Shown here in pieces: positions 25,547-33,562 of a DNA stretch of 64,000 bases. A program made the translations under genes and the position numbers. Position 1 is the stretch's first letter; each line of letters opens with the position of its first letter. The stretch lies in assembly GCA_035293805.1 (NCBI GenBank), contig DATGMD010000055.1:62001-126000 (forward strand). The letters are read 5' to 3'. A model generated the notes under the pieces. The model saw only the letters and a program-made list of their open reading frames with translations, ran no database searches and was not told the origin of the DNA. This stretch comes from JAJPHF01 sp035293805 (GTDB lineage: Bacteria; Chloroflexota; UBA6077; JAJPHF01).

Positions 25547-25765
25547 CCACGAGCCCGCGGCCACGAGCTGGAAGCCGAGCTGGGCCAGAACGCCGCGAAT
25601 TCCCCGTGCCCCCCCTCGACGGACCCACCCCACGCTCCACCACGGTGGAAAGCGCCAGCCAGGGGACGGAAACGTGGCGGCCAGCCGGGCCAGCGAGGGG
25701 GCCATCGTGCGCTGCGGCCGGTCAAGCAGGTGGATGAGGTCGTGGGGGTCGTCTCCGAGCGCTGA
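25547..25765 (+). pseudogene. IS66-family transposase remnant (N-terminal part)
   Basis: The frame reads ELEAELGQNAANSPCPPSTD, then GRKRGGQPGQRGGHRALRPV and KQVDEVVGVVSER, and stops. This is the characteristic N-terminal region of IS66 transposases (LGQNS.NSS.PPSSDPP, RKRGGQPGH.G, VDEVV). The zinc-binding and catalytic parts are absent. No terminal inverted repeats were identified. Confidence 0.75.
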
Positions 25766-25878
25766 CGGCAGGCTGGGCAGCCGTTTCCGCTCGCCCCTCG
25801 GCGCAGTCGAGCGCGAGCGCGGCGCCAGCAAGCGGCACGAGATAGAGCCGACCAGTGACCGGAATAACGGGTGGACAT

Positions 25879-26877
25879 ATGGATCCAGATCTGCTCGCGC
25901 AAGAGAAGCAAGCGATAGTCGATAAGTACGGCGGATGGGTCCAAGGCAGATTGCACTTAGGGGGCGGCGTCTACACCCGTGACGAGCCTAACCCTGATCT
26001 GGAGGTCAATCTGCGGCGCATCGTGCAGATCATCGCGGATGCAGCTAACAAGCCATTCGATCAGTTGCGCATCATTGATTTCGGCTGTTTGGAGGGGCTT
26101 GAGTCTATAGAGCTAGCCCATCAGGGCGCGGCGGTGGTAGGCATCGAGGGGAGAGAACGCAACGTTGTCAAGGCGGAATTCGCGAAACGCGCGCTCTCTC
26201 TGAGTCGCGCCGAATTTCACCTGGAGGACGTGCGCAATGTGACGAGAGCGCGCTATGGTGAGTTCGACGTTGTGCTGTGCATGGGAATACTGTATCATCT
26301 CGATGCACCTGATGTCTTCGAGTTTCTAGAGCAGGTCGCAGACATGTGTTCTCATTTTGCCATCATCGATACGCATTTTAGCTTTGTAGGCGACGAAGTT
26401 CGCACGTACAACGGCCGGCGCTATTATGGCGCGTCATATCAGGAACATCCCCCCTCGGATTCAAGGGAGCAGCGTCTCGCACGCGCGTGGGCCTCCCTCG
26501 ATAACCCGAGGAGCTTTTGGTTTACCCGCCCGTCGCTCTTCAACGTACTCGCTCACGTCGGATTCACTAGCGTACTAGAGTGTTACATTCCCGCGCACGT
26601 CAACCAGTTCAATGATCGCACTACGCTCCTTGCCTTCAAAGGGAAGCGCCAGGCACTGCGGGCGTTTCCGGTCACTGATGCCGTGGAATCAGAAGACTGG
26701 CCCGAGCGTCGGCCCAGGCGCCTCTCTCGCCTGCAAATTCAGCGCCGCAGGCGGCGCTGGTCGCATCGGCTGGTCCGCGCGCTGAGCGGCGACCGGCAGC
26801 GGTGGCCTTATCGGCTGGCCCGGACGGTGCTTCCCCCGCCGGCACGGAAGGCGATCCGAGAGCACTTTATGAGCTAA
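25879..26877 (+). CDS. Class I SAM-dependent methyltransferase, probably acquired
   Basis: 332 aa. The Rossmann methyltransferase core shows motif I IIDFGCLEGLESIELAHQG, an acidic end GIEG and motif IV-like YGEFDVVLCMGILYHL. The C-terminal 70 residues are very Arg-rich. Codon use is visibly more AT-rich at third positions than neighbours (for example GTTGTGCTGTGCATGGGAAT), and it directly follows an IS66 remnant, so horizontal transfer is likely. ATG 25879 has GGGTGGA upstream; GTG 25855 is an alternative. The substrate is unknown; similar proteins occur in surface-polysaccharide clusters. Confidence 0.8.
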   Translation: MDPDLLAQEKQAIVDKYGGWVQGRLHLGGGVYTRDEPNPDLEVNLRRIVQIIADAANKPFDQLRIIDFGCLEGLESIELAHQGAAVVGIEGRERNVVKAEFAKRALSLSRAEFHLEDVRNVTRARYGEFDVVLCMGILYHLDAPDVFEFLEQVADMCSHFAIIDTHFSFVGDEVRTYNGRRYYGASYQEHPPSDSREQRLARAWASLDNPRSFWFTRPSLFNVLAHVGFTSVLECYIPAHVNQFNDRTTLLAFKGKRQALRAFPVTDAVESEDWPERRPRRLSRLQIQRRRRRWSHRLVRALSGDRQRWPYRLARTVLPPPARKAIREHFMS

Positions 26878-26906
26878 TGCCGAATCCGGCGATAGCGTTC
26901 CGGCAG

Positions 26907-27002
26907 GCCCCCCAACACCCCAACTCTGGGGGCGCCACAACCCGTCCGGCCCCGGCATTCGCGAATGCCGGGGCCGGACGGAATGTGCTCCCCAATTGGG
27001 GG
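26907..27002. terminator. Cluster of palindromes between convergent genes, with a perfect 40-bp core
   Basis: 26942-26981 is a perfect palindrome (half: CCGTCCGGCCCCGGCATTCG). It is flanked by CCCCAACTCTGGGGG (about 26921) and CCCCAATTGGGG (about 26990). It lies between the convergent methyltransferase and thiolase genes, consistent with bidirectional termination. Confidence 0.6.
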
Positions 27003-27011
27003 CGGGGGCTG

Positions 27012-28193
27012 CTAGTCGCGCTCGACGATCATGGCGAAGCCCTGGCCGCCACCGATGCAGAGGGTGGCGAGACCGCGGTGGGCGGCGCGGCGCTGGAGCG
27101 CGTAGAGCAGGGTGACGAGGATGCGGGCGCCGCTGGCGCCGATGGGGTGGCCGAGGGCGATGGCGCCACCGTGGACGTTCAGGCGCTCGGGGTCGAGGCC
27201 GAGGTCGTGGGCGACGGCGAGGGATTGGGCGGCGAAGGCCTCGTTGACCTCGTAGAGGTCGACGTCGGCGAGCGTGAGGCCGGCGCGGTCGAGGGCGCGG
27301 CGGGTGGCGGGGATGGGGCCGAGGCCCATGACGCGTGGCTCGACGCCCGCGGCGGCGTAGGCGCGGATGGTGGCGAGAGGACGGAGGCCGAGGTCGCGGG
27401 CCTTGCGGGCGGAGGTGACGACGAGCGCGGCGGCGCCGTCGTTGATGCCGGAGGCGTTGCCGGCGGTGACGGTGCCCTCGCCGAGGAAGGCGGGGCGCAG
27501 GGCGGCGAGGCGTTCGGCGGTGGTGCCGGGACGCGGGTGCTCGTCGCGGGTGACGAGCCGGGTCTCGCCGCGGCCGGCGGGCACGGGGACGGGGGCGATC
27601 TCGGGGTCGAAGGCGCCGCTCTCGACGGCGCGGGCGGCGCGGGCCTGGCTCTCGGCGGCGAAGCGGTCCTGCTGGTCGCGGCCGATGGCGTAGTCGCGGG
27701 CGACGTTCTCGGCAGTGATGCCCATGTGGCAGTCGCTGAGGGCGCACCAGAGGCCGTCGTGGATCATGCTGTCGACGAGCTTGCCGTCGCCCATGCGGTA
27801 GCCGTAGCGGGCCTTTTCCAAGAGGTAGGGCGCGCGGGTCATGTTCTCCATGCCGCCGGCGACGACGATCTCGGCGTCGCCGAGGCAGATGGCCTGGGCG
27901 GCGAGCGCGACGGCCTTGAGGCCGGAGCCGCAGATCTTGTTGATGGTCATAGCGGGCACGGTGACAGGCAGGTCGGCGGCGAGCGCGGCCTGGCGGGCGG
28001 GGTTCATGCCGACGCCGGCCTGCAGGACGTTGCCCAAGATGACCTCGTCCACGCTGTCGGGGGCGACGCCGGCGCGCTCGAGCGCGGCGCGCATGGCGAT
28101 GGCGCCGAGCTGAGGGGCGGGCACGTCGGCGAACGCGCCGCCGAAGGTGCCGATGGGCGTGCGCGCCGCCCCGACGATCACTACGTCTTCCAT
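27012..28193 (-). CDS. Acetyl-CoA acetyltransferase (thiolase)
   Basis: 393 aa. Condenses or cleaves acetoacetyl-CoA-type substrates. The acyl-accepting Cys lies in INKICGSGLKA, His in NVHGGAIALGHPIGASGARI, and the second Cys in LCIGGGQG. VEVNEAFAAQ-type motif is present (YEVNEAFAAQ). ATG 28193 follows GGGAGG. It could serve ketone-body, fatty-acid or mevalonate metabolism; no partner gene is adjacent to decide. Confidence 0.95.
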   Translation of the reverse strand: MEDVVIVGAARTPIGTFGGAFADVPAPQLGAIAMRAALERAGVAPDSVDEVILGNVLQAGVGMNPARQAALAADLPVTVPAMTINKICGSGLKAVALAAQAICLGDAEIVVAGGMENMTRAPYLLEKARYGYRMGDGKLVDSMIHDGLWCALSDCHMGITAENVARDYAIGRDQQDRFAAESQARAARAVESGAFDPEIAPVPVPAGRGETRLVTRDEHPRPGTTAERLAALRPAFLGEGTVTAGNASGINDGAAALVVTSARKARDLGLRPLATIRAYAAAGVEPRVMGLGPIPATRRALDRAGLTLADVDLYEVNEAFAAQSLAVAHDLGLDPERLNVHGGAIALGHPIGASGARILVTLLYALQRRAAHRGLATLCIGGGQGFAMIVERD

Positions 28194-28405
28194 GCGTGCC
28201 TCCCGCTCTGCTGGCCCGTGCCTCGCGCCGGTCGCTCTACGCTGATTGTAGCAGTGGGCCGGCACCGGCTGGGGGCGCGGGAGGGGCGCAGGGCCGGGGG
28301 CGCGGCGCGGGGCCTGGGCGAGCGGCCGGGCGGGGGCCGGGCAGGGCGCGGCAAGCAGCGCCCATGCCTCTAGAGCGGTTGCCACAGCGCCTGAGCCATC
28401 CCGGC

Positions 28406-28440
28406 TGCCGGGCGGCAGGGGACGAGTCCCTGCCCTCCGC
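28406..28440. repeat. Palindromic repeat (CCCTAC-type family, variant end)
   Basis: TGCCGGGCGGCAGGGGACGA followed by GTCCCTGCCCTCC. Outer flanks TGAGCCAT / ATGGCTCA and AGCGGTT / AAAGCGG suggest a larger palindromic unit (about 28374-28458), similar to the one near 61121-61232. Confidence 0.55.
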
Positions 28441-28507
28441 TCGCCATGGCTCAAAAGCGGCAAATACCACTGTCGATGCTGGTCCGGCGACCTGGCCGGT
28501 GGGGGCG

Positions 28508-29320
28508 CTAACGGAAGAGGTCGGTTTCGGGGGGGCGGACGAGGTCGCGGGCGGCGCCGGCGCCGAGGAGGTGCGCGAGGCCGCGGACGACGGCGACGGG
28601 GACGGCGTCGGTCTTGCCCATGACGAGCTCGGCGGCGGCGGCGATCTCGTCGGCGGCGGCGAGCTGGGTGACGCGGAGGTCGTAGCCGTAGGCGTCGCGC
28701 TGGCCGACGTAGCTGACGAGCGGCTGGAGGCCGGCGACGCCGATGGCCACGTTCGTCTGGCCCATGCGCCAGACGCGCCCGAAGGTGTCGCTGATGACGA
28801 CGCCGACGACGGCACCGAGGCGGGCAAGGAGGCCCTGGCGGATGCGCTCGGCGGAGGCGTCGGGGTCGACGGGCAGGAGCGCGAGCACGTGCTCGCCGGG
28901 GACGTTGGAGGCGTCGACGCCGGCGTTGGCGCAGACGTAGCCGTGGTGGGTCTCGCTGATGAGGACGCCGCGGTCCATCTTGACGATGCGCCGGCTCTCG
29001 CGCAAGACGACCTCGACGTGGCGGGCGTCCTTGCCGTGGGCATCGGCGAGCTGGCGGGCGAAGGGCGACGGCTCGACGGTGGCGAGGTCGACCAGGCGGC
29101 CCTCGGCCTTGGAGACGATCTTCTGCGTGACGACGACCACGTCGCCGCTGGCGAGGCCGCCAGCCACGCCGGCGGCGTCGGCGATGAGCGCGGCCACGTC
29201 GTCGCCGGCGCGCACCTCGCCGATGCCGCGCAGGCCCCATAGGCGTAGCTCGGCCGGCGCCGCGCCGGGCGCCGCGGGGGCGGGCGGCTCGCCGGGGGCA
29301 GGGGTGGCGTCGGGCGCTAC
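28508..29320 (-). CDS. cofE: Coenzyme F420-0:L-glutamate ligase
   Basis: Adds glutamates to F420-0. About 270 aa: GIGEVRAGDDVAALIADAA, SGDVVVVTQKIVSKAEGRLV, RGVLISETHHGYVCANAGVD, VVISDTFGRVWRMGQTNVAI and RDAYGYDLRVTQLAAADEI are hallmark CofE segments. No ATG/GTG/TTG is found at the expected N-terminus. After the upstream stop the frame starts at GTA (29320) and the first in-frame GTG falls inside conserved sequence, so the real start may be a rare codon and the 5' end is approximate. It supports F420 use, consistent with the LLM oxidoreductases. Confidence 0.85.
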   Translation of the reverse strand, partial: VAPDATPAPGEPPAPAAPGAAPAELRLWGLRGIGEVRAGDDVAALIADAAGVAGGLASGDVVVVTQKIVSKAEGRLVDLATVEPSPFARQLADAHGKDARHVEVVLRESRRIVKMDRGVLISETHHGYVCANAGVDASNVPGEHVLALLPVDPDASAERIRQGLLARLGAVVGVVISDTFGRVWRMGQTNVAIGVAGLQPLVSYVGQRDAYGYDLRVTQLAAADEIAAAAELVMGKTDAVPVAVVRGLAHLLGAGAARDLVRPPETDLFR

Positions 29321-29670
29321 CGTAGGGCCTCCTCGAGGCGCGCGGGGTCGAGGCCCACGATCAGCTCGTCGCCCACGGTGACGAGGGGGCGGCGAATGAG
29401 GGTGGGGTTCTCGACCATCAGGCGCAGCTTCGCCTCGTCGTCGAGGTGCTGGTCGGCGAGGCCGAGCTTCTTGTAGGTGGGGCTGCGGGTGGCGAAGACG
29501 TCGCCAACGGGCCGGCCGCGCAGGAGGCCCCGCAGCTCGTCGGCGGAGAGCGGCTCCTTGAACAGCTCGCGCTCGCGGTGGGGAACGCCCTTCTGCGAAA
29601 GCAACTCTTTCGCCTTGCGGCAGGTGCTTCAGGTCTTGCGCCAGTAGAGGGTGACGTCGCCCTGGGGCAT
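29317..29670 (-). CDS. ArsC/Spx-family thioredoxin-fold protein, candidate selenoprotein (in-frame TGA at codon 14)
   Basis: Translating from ATG 29670 (GGGAGG site, 4-nt spacing) gives MPQGDVTLYWRKT, then TGA (29629-29631), then STCRKAKELLSQKG. The rest is a full ArsC/Spx-type protein, with PTYKKLGL, ENPTLIRRPLVTVGDELIVG and a normal end (117 aa if read through). The TGA stands where the first Cys of the family CxxC (CTxCRKA) is expected, giving U-S-T-C. A 7-bp hairpin with a G-containing loop follows at 29595-29613. Members are arsenate reductases or redox regulators. The alternative is a nonsense mutation or sequence error. It is directly upstream of cofE. Confidence 0.72.
29595..29613 (-). 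promoter_or_regulatory. Candidate bacterial SECIS hairpin
   Basis: On the minus strand GCGAAAG-AGTTG-CTTTCGC forms a perfect 7-bp stem. It begins 16 nt after the TGA, with the loop at nucleotides 23-27 and a G at loop position 2. Distance and the loop G agree with known bacterial SECIS features; loops vary widely, so this is suggestive only. Confidence 0.5.
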
Positions 29671-29734
29671 GGTGCCTCCCATGCGGGGGTGTAAGTGGGG
29701 GCCGGCGCCCCGTCCCCCTGGAGTATAGAAGAGG

Positions 29735-29940
29735 AGCGGTAGTTGGGGGGACACCCCCACACCCCCGGAAAGAGGAAGAGGAGGGGTAGGTGGGGGGACA
29801 CCCCCCAGGCCCCCCGGCAGGGTGTGGCGCGGAATACTGCGAGCGCCACTGCCCCGGCACCCCCTGGGAGAGGGGGGAACGTCCCCCGGCCGGGTGTGGC
29901 GCGGAATACTGCGAGCGCCACTGCCCCGGCACCCCCGTTG
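29735..29940. repeat. Repeat-rich spacer with two identical 45-bp units
   Basis: Units 29820-29864 and 29892-29936 are identical and 72 bp apart. Each contains the hairpin GTGGCGC...GCGCCAC around GGAATACTGCGA. The part before them has two GGGGGGACACCCCC stretches. An inverted copy of the unit core occurs at 46618-46648. Confidence 0.75.
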
Positions 29941-29941
29941 G

Positions 29942-30520
29942 TTAGTGGGCGAGGGCGGCTTGGATGGCGGCACGGCGGGCGGCGTAGGCGGCGTCGTCGA
30001 GGACGGGGGTCATGCCTTCGAGGGGGATGGGCTGGTCGAGCTCGACCCAGGACTTGCACCCGAGGTAGCTGGGCAGGACGGGGACCTCGTGGGCCTCGGG
30101 GAGCCGGTAGACGCGGAGAAGGAGCACGTAGAGCGGCTTCTTGGGCCGCCAGCGCAGGCGCTCCTCGGCATAGCTGGTCGTCCAGATGAAGTGGGGCGCT
30201 AGCGCCTCGACCGTCGCGGCCTCGAGCGTCTCGTAGACGTCGGTGACCTCCGCCCAGTGGTCGAGCCGGACCGTGCCGGCGGGCGGCGGCGCGGCGAGCA
30301 CGGCGTCGAGGGCCGCGCGGTAGGGCGGCTGGAGCAGGTCGGCGCGCTGGTGCTCGTAGGTCGGGTAGAGCAAGAACCGCGGCTGCTCGACGCGGAACTC
30401 GCGGCCCTCCTCGCGGATGCCACCCTTGCGCACGAGGACGATCTGCCGGCCCTCGGCCAGGGCGCGGCACGTCACCGCCCACTCTTTGAACGCGACCCGC
30501 GTGGCAACCGCTGTCTGCAT
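29942..30520 (-). CDS. DUF1802 family protein
   Basis: 192 aa. The N-terminus AFKEWAVTCRALAEGRQIVL, then VRKGGIREEGREF, RFLLYPTYEHQ and the C-terminal PVLPSYLGCKSWVELD match DUF1802, a family of unknown function. ATG 30520 follows GGGGAGAG; the frame extends 13 codons upstream. It is divergent from the DUF11 protein. Confidence 0.85.
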   Translation of the reverse strand: MQTAVATRVAFKEWAVTCRALAEGRQIVLVRKGGIREEGREFRVEQPRFLLYPTYEHQRADLLQPPYRAALDAVLAAPPPAGTVRLDHWAEVTDVYETLEAATVEALAPHFIWTTSYAEERLRWRPKKPLYVLLLRVYRLPEAHEVPVLPSYLGCKSWVELDQPIPLEGMTPVLDDAAYAARRAAIQAALAH

Positions 30521-30710
30521 CGTCACTCTCCCCGTGGACGCGCTCCACGACTGTTTCATTGTCCCGAAGGCGCTCAGGGGCTGTCAAGCGAGTCGGCGGG
30601 CCGGCGACCGTGACGCCACGGTGATGGCGGACCGGGCGCCTGTGATGAGGCTGTGTAGGCGCCCCCGATAGGCTGATCGCCGCAGGAGGCTCCAAGGGGC
30701 CGGTCACCGC

Positions 30711-30749
30711 GGCCGGGCGGCGCTTCTCCGCGGGGAGCGCCGCCCGGCC
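30711..30749. other. 14-bp stem hairpin in the divergent spacer
   Basis: GGCCGGGCGGCGCT / AGCGCCGCCCGGCC around an 11-nt loop, in the 332-bp spacer between the DUF1802 gene and the divergent DUF11 gene. The role is unclear; an operator or an mRNA leader structure are both possible. No clear promoter was recognised in this spacer. Confidence 0.45.
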
Positions 30750-30852
30750 CGGCAATGGCGGCCGGTCGCGCTGGCGTATCGCGGGACGGCCCGCGAGCGC
30801 GGCCGGAGCGCCCGGAGCAGATGGGCCGCAGCTTTGGGAAGCCGGGGGATTG

Positions 30853-33381
30853 ATGAGGATGAGGGACGGTAGCGGGTGGCATCGCGCAACGTGCCAACTG
30901 CTCGCCACGGTGGCGAGCCTGGGGATCCTGCTGGCCGCGCCGCTGGCGGGGCTGACCGCGCTAGCCCCGCCGGGGAGCGCGCTGGCCGCCAGCGAGGCGG
31001 TGGCGGTACCGGAGGGGCTGGCGGCGGACGCTGGGCTGGGGCGGGTGATCGCGGGGCGCGGGGCCGAGAGCGTACTCGACCAGGCGAGCGCCGACATGTC
31101 GCTCACGAAGACGGCGCCAGCGACGGTTACCGTGGGCAGCAACCTGGTGTACACGCTGACGGTCAGCAACGCCGGGCCGTCGGCGGCGACGAACGTGACG
31201 GTGACAGACGTGCTGCTGACGGGGCTGACGTTCGTGTCGGCCACGTCCACGCAGGGGCCGTGCAACCTGGCGGGCCAGCTTCTGACGTGTTCGGTCGGGG
31301 CGATGGCCGTGGGCGCGACGAACACGATCACGATCACGACGACGCCGCAAGCATCGCTCGCGGGCTTCACGGTCACGAACTCGGCCACGGTCTCGGCGAC
31401 CGAGCCGGACCCGAACCCCAGCAACAACGTTGGCTTCGCGACGACGGTGATCCAGGGGACGGGGACGGCGACGCCCACGGCGCAGCCGACGACGCCGGCG
31501 GACGTGGCGCTCACGAAGACCGCGCCCGCCACGGCGACGGTGGGCAGCACCTTCACGTACACGCTGACCGTCAGCAACGCCGGGCCGGGCGCGGCGACGA
31601 GCGTGACGGCGACCGACCTGTTGCTGACAGGGCTGACATTCGTGTCGGCCACGTCGACGCAGGGCAGCTGCACGGCCAACGGCCAGCTCGTGACGTGCGC
31701 CATCGGCGTGATGAACGCCGGGGCGTCGGCGACGATCCAGATCGTCGTCACGCCGCAGGCGTCGCTGGCGGGCGCGACGGTGACCAACACCGCGACGGTG
31801 ACGGCCGCCCAGCCGGACCCGAACCCCGCGAACAACACCGGCTCGGCGACGACGGTGATCCAGGGGCCGGGGACGGCGACGCCGACCAGCGTGCCGACCA
31901 CGGCGGCCGACATGGCGCTGACCAAGACCGGGTCGCCCAACCCGGTGGGCGTGGGCAGCAACCTCACGTATACGTACTCGATCATCAACAACGGGCCAGG
32001 CGTGGCGACTGGCGTGGTGATGAGCGACTTCGTGCAGAGCGGGCTGACGTTCGTGAGCGCGACAGCGACGCAGGGCACCTGCGCGCTGACGAACAGCGTG
32101 CTTAGCTGCACCATCGGGACGATGAACCCGGGGGCGGTGGTGACCGTCACCAACATCGTGCAGCCGCAGGCGTCGCTGGCGGGCGCGATCATCACCAACA
32201 CGGCGAGCGTGGCGGCGCAGCAGCCGGACCCGAATCCGGCCAACAACTCCGCCACCACCAGCGTGACGGTCGCCGGCACGGGCACGGCGATTCCGGCGAC
32301 GCAGACGGCGATCGCGGCGACGCAGACGGCGACCGGCACGGGACCGGTCGTGCCGCCGGGCGTGAACCCGCCGCCTAGCTCGGGGCAGCCGGGCGTCCCC
32401 TGCACGACGGTGGTGGGCAGCGCCTGCACGGCGATGGGCACGGCGACGGGGACGTTCACGAAGCTCGCCGTGGGGATGACGTTCAACGTGACGGCGACGG
32501 GGCCGGCGAACACCGCGCCGCGTGGCGTGCCGGCGATCTTCATCCCGACGACCGCCGGGGTCGAAAGCTTCGGCTGCACGGCGGTGCCGGCCACGCCGCC
32601 GTTCAGCACCGTCTGCACTGGCAGCACGCGCGGGGACGTGCTGGCGAGCGCGAGCGTCACGGTGCGCTTCCCGCTGGTGGGTGGCGGCACGCAGGACGTG
32701 CTGGGGACGGTGACAGGCCAGGGCGGCGTCCCGGTGAACGTGCAGCAGGCGATCGCGTCGGTGGCGCCGAGCGGGCTGGCCGGGCTTCCCTGTGGCGACA
32801 CGATCGGGCAGACGTGCCAGGCGGTGGGGCCGGTGCAGGGCCTGGGGGCCGTGACGGGGAGCATGACCTGGAACCTGACGGCGAACGTGCCCGCCGGGGT
32901 GGCCGCCGGCACGGTGCCGGTGGTGGTGTTCACGACGACGGTGGGGCTGGAGGGCTTCCCGTGCGCGGCCGTCGCGGCGGGCGCCCCGACCGTGGCCTGC
33001 GCCGTGACCACGGTGGGCGACGCGCTTCTAGGGTCGAACGTGACCGTGGTGTTCGCGCCGGGGGTCACGGTGGTCGGCACCGTGCAGGGCCCCGGCCCGG
33101 TGGCGCTGCAAGCGCTGGCGAGCGCGCCGCCGCCGCTGCTGCCGCCGCCCCCGCCGCTGCCGCCACCCCCGCCGCCATTCGTCAGCGCGCCGCCGCTGCT
33201 GCCGCCGCCACCCCAGCCGCCGGGCGGGCTGCAGGTGCCGCCGGGCGCCCTCGCGCTGCAGCCCTCGCGGCCCGGCGTCCCCATCGTGCCCGAGGCGGAC
33301 AGCGTGCTGCTGCTCGCGGGCGGCCTCGCCGCGGTCGGCGCGCTGGCCGCCTGGCGGCAGCGGCGCGGGGCCGGCCGCTAA
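30853..33381 (+). CDS. Secreted DUF11-repeat surface protein with a PEP-CTERM-like C-terminus
   Basis: 842 aa. A signal peptide (LLATVASLGILLAAPLAGLT) is followed by three DUF11 repeats of about 130 aa, each with DMSLTKTAPATVTVGSNL-type starts, NAGPGAAT and EPDPNPSNN-type ends, then two Cys-paired modules and a long Pro-rich linker. The C-terminus reads VPEADSVLLLAGG, a hydrophobic helix and RQRR, resembling PEP-CTERM sorting tags (VPEP plus TM plus Arg cluster) with Pro replaced by Ala. It is probably a cell-surface adhesin or matrix protein. No exosortase is in view. ATG 30853 is preferred; TTG 30850 is in frame. Confidence 0.85.
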   Translation: MRMRDGSGWHRATCQLLATVASLGILLAAPLAGLTALAPPGSALAASEAVAVPEGLAADAGLGRVIAGRGAESVLDQASADMSLTKTAPATVTVGSNLVYTLTVSNAGPSAATNVTVTDVLLTGLTFVSATSTQGPCNLAGQLLTCSVGAMAVGATNTITITTTPQASLAGFTVTNSATVSATEPDPNPSNNVGFATTVIQGTGTATPTAQPTTPADVALTKTAPATATVGSTFTYTLTVSNAGPGAATSVTATDLLLTGLTFVSATSTQGSCTANGQLVTCAIGVMNAGASATIQIVVTPQASLAGATVTNTATVTAAQPDPNPANNTGSATTVIQGPGTATPTSVPTTAADMALTKTGSPNPVGVGSNLTYTYSIINNGPGVATGVVMSDFVQSGLTFVSATATQGTCALTNSVLSCTIGTMNPGAVVTVTNIVQPQASLAGAIITNTASVAAQQPDPNPANNSATTSVTVAGTGTAIPATQTAIAATQTATGTGPVVPPGVNPPPSSGQPGVPCTTVVGSACTAMGTATGTFTKLAVGMTFNVTATGPANTAPRGVPAIFIPTTAGVESFGCTAVPATPPFSTVCTGSTRGDVLASASVTVRFPLVGGGTQDVLGTVTGQGGVPVNVQQAIASVAPSGLAGLPCGDTIGQTCQAVGPVQGLGAVTGSMTWNLTANVPAGVAAGTVPVVVFTTTVGLEGFPCAAVAAGAPTVACAVTTVGDALLGSNVTVVFAPGVTVVGTVQGPGPVALQALASAPPPLLPPPPPLPPPPPPFVSAPPLLPPPPQPPGGLQVPPGALALQPSRPGVPIVPEADSVLLLAGGLAAVGALAAWRQRRGAGR

Positions 33382-33562
33382 CCGTCGCGGTCCTGGCGAC
33401 GGACGCGGCCCGAGCCGGTGTGGCGGCGCGCCGTACTGGCGCTGCCACGCTGTGCCGGCGAACCAGGCCGGGGAGCCCTCGTGGGGGAGTCGCGGGGGCT
33501 CTCCGGTTTCGGCGCCGGGGCCTTGGCTGGTACGATTCCGGCGGAGCCAGGTCGGGCCGGGG

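Noticed and set aside
26689..27747. Long minus-strand frame opposite the methyltransferase end and thiolase
   Set aside because: Arg/Pro-rich shadow overlapping the real thiolase gene and palindromes.
29240..29242. ATG at 29240 as the cofE start
   Set aside because: It is in a different frame from the conserved CofE sequence.
29820..29936. Two identical 45-bp units as a minimal CRISPR
   Set aside because: Only two units, hairpin structure, an inverted copy elsewhere and no cas genes; it fits an interspersed repeat.
31090..32280. Regularly spaced near-identical DNA segments that could suggest a CRISPR-like array
   Set aside because: They are three coding DUF11 repeats within one secreted protein; spacing is about 390 bp and in frame.
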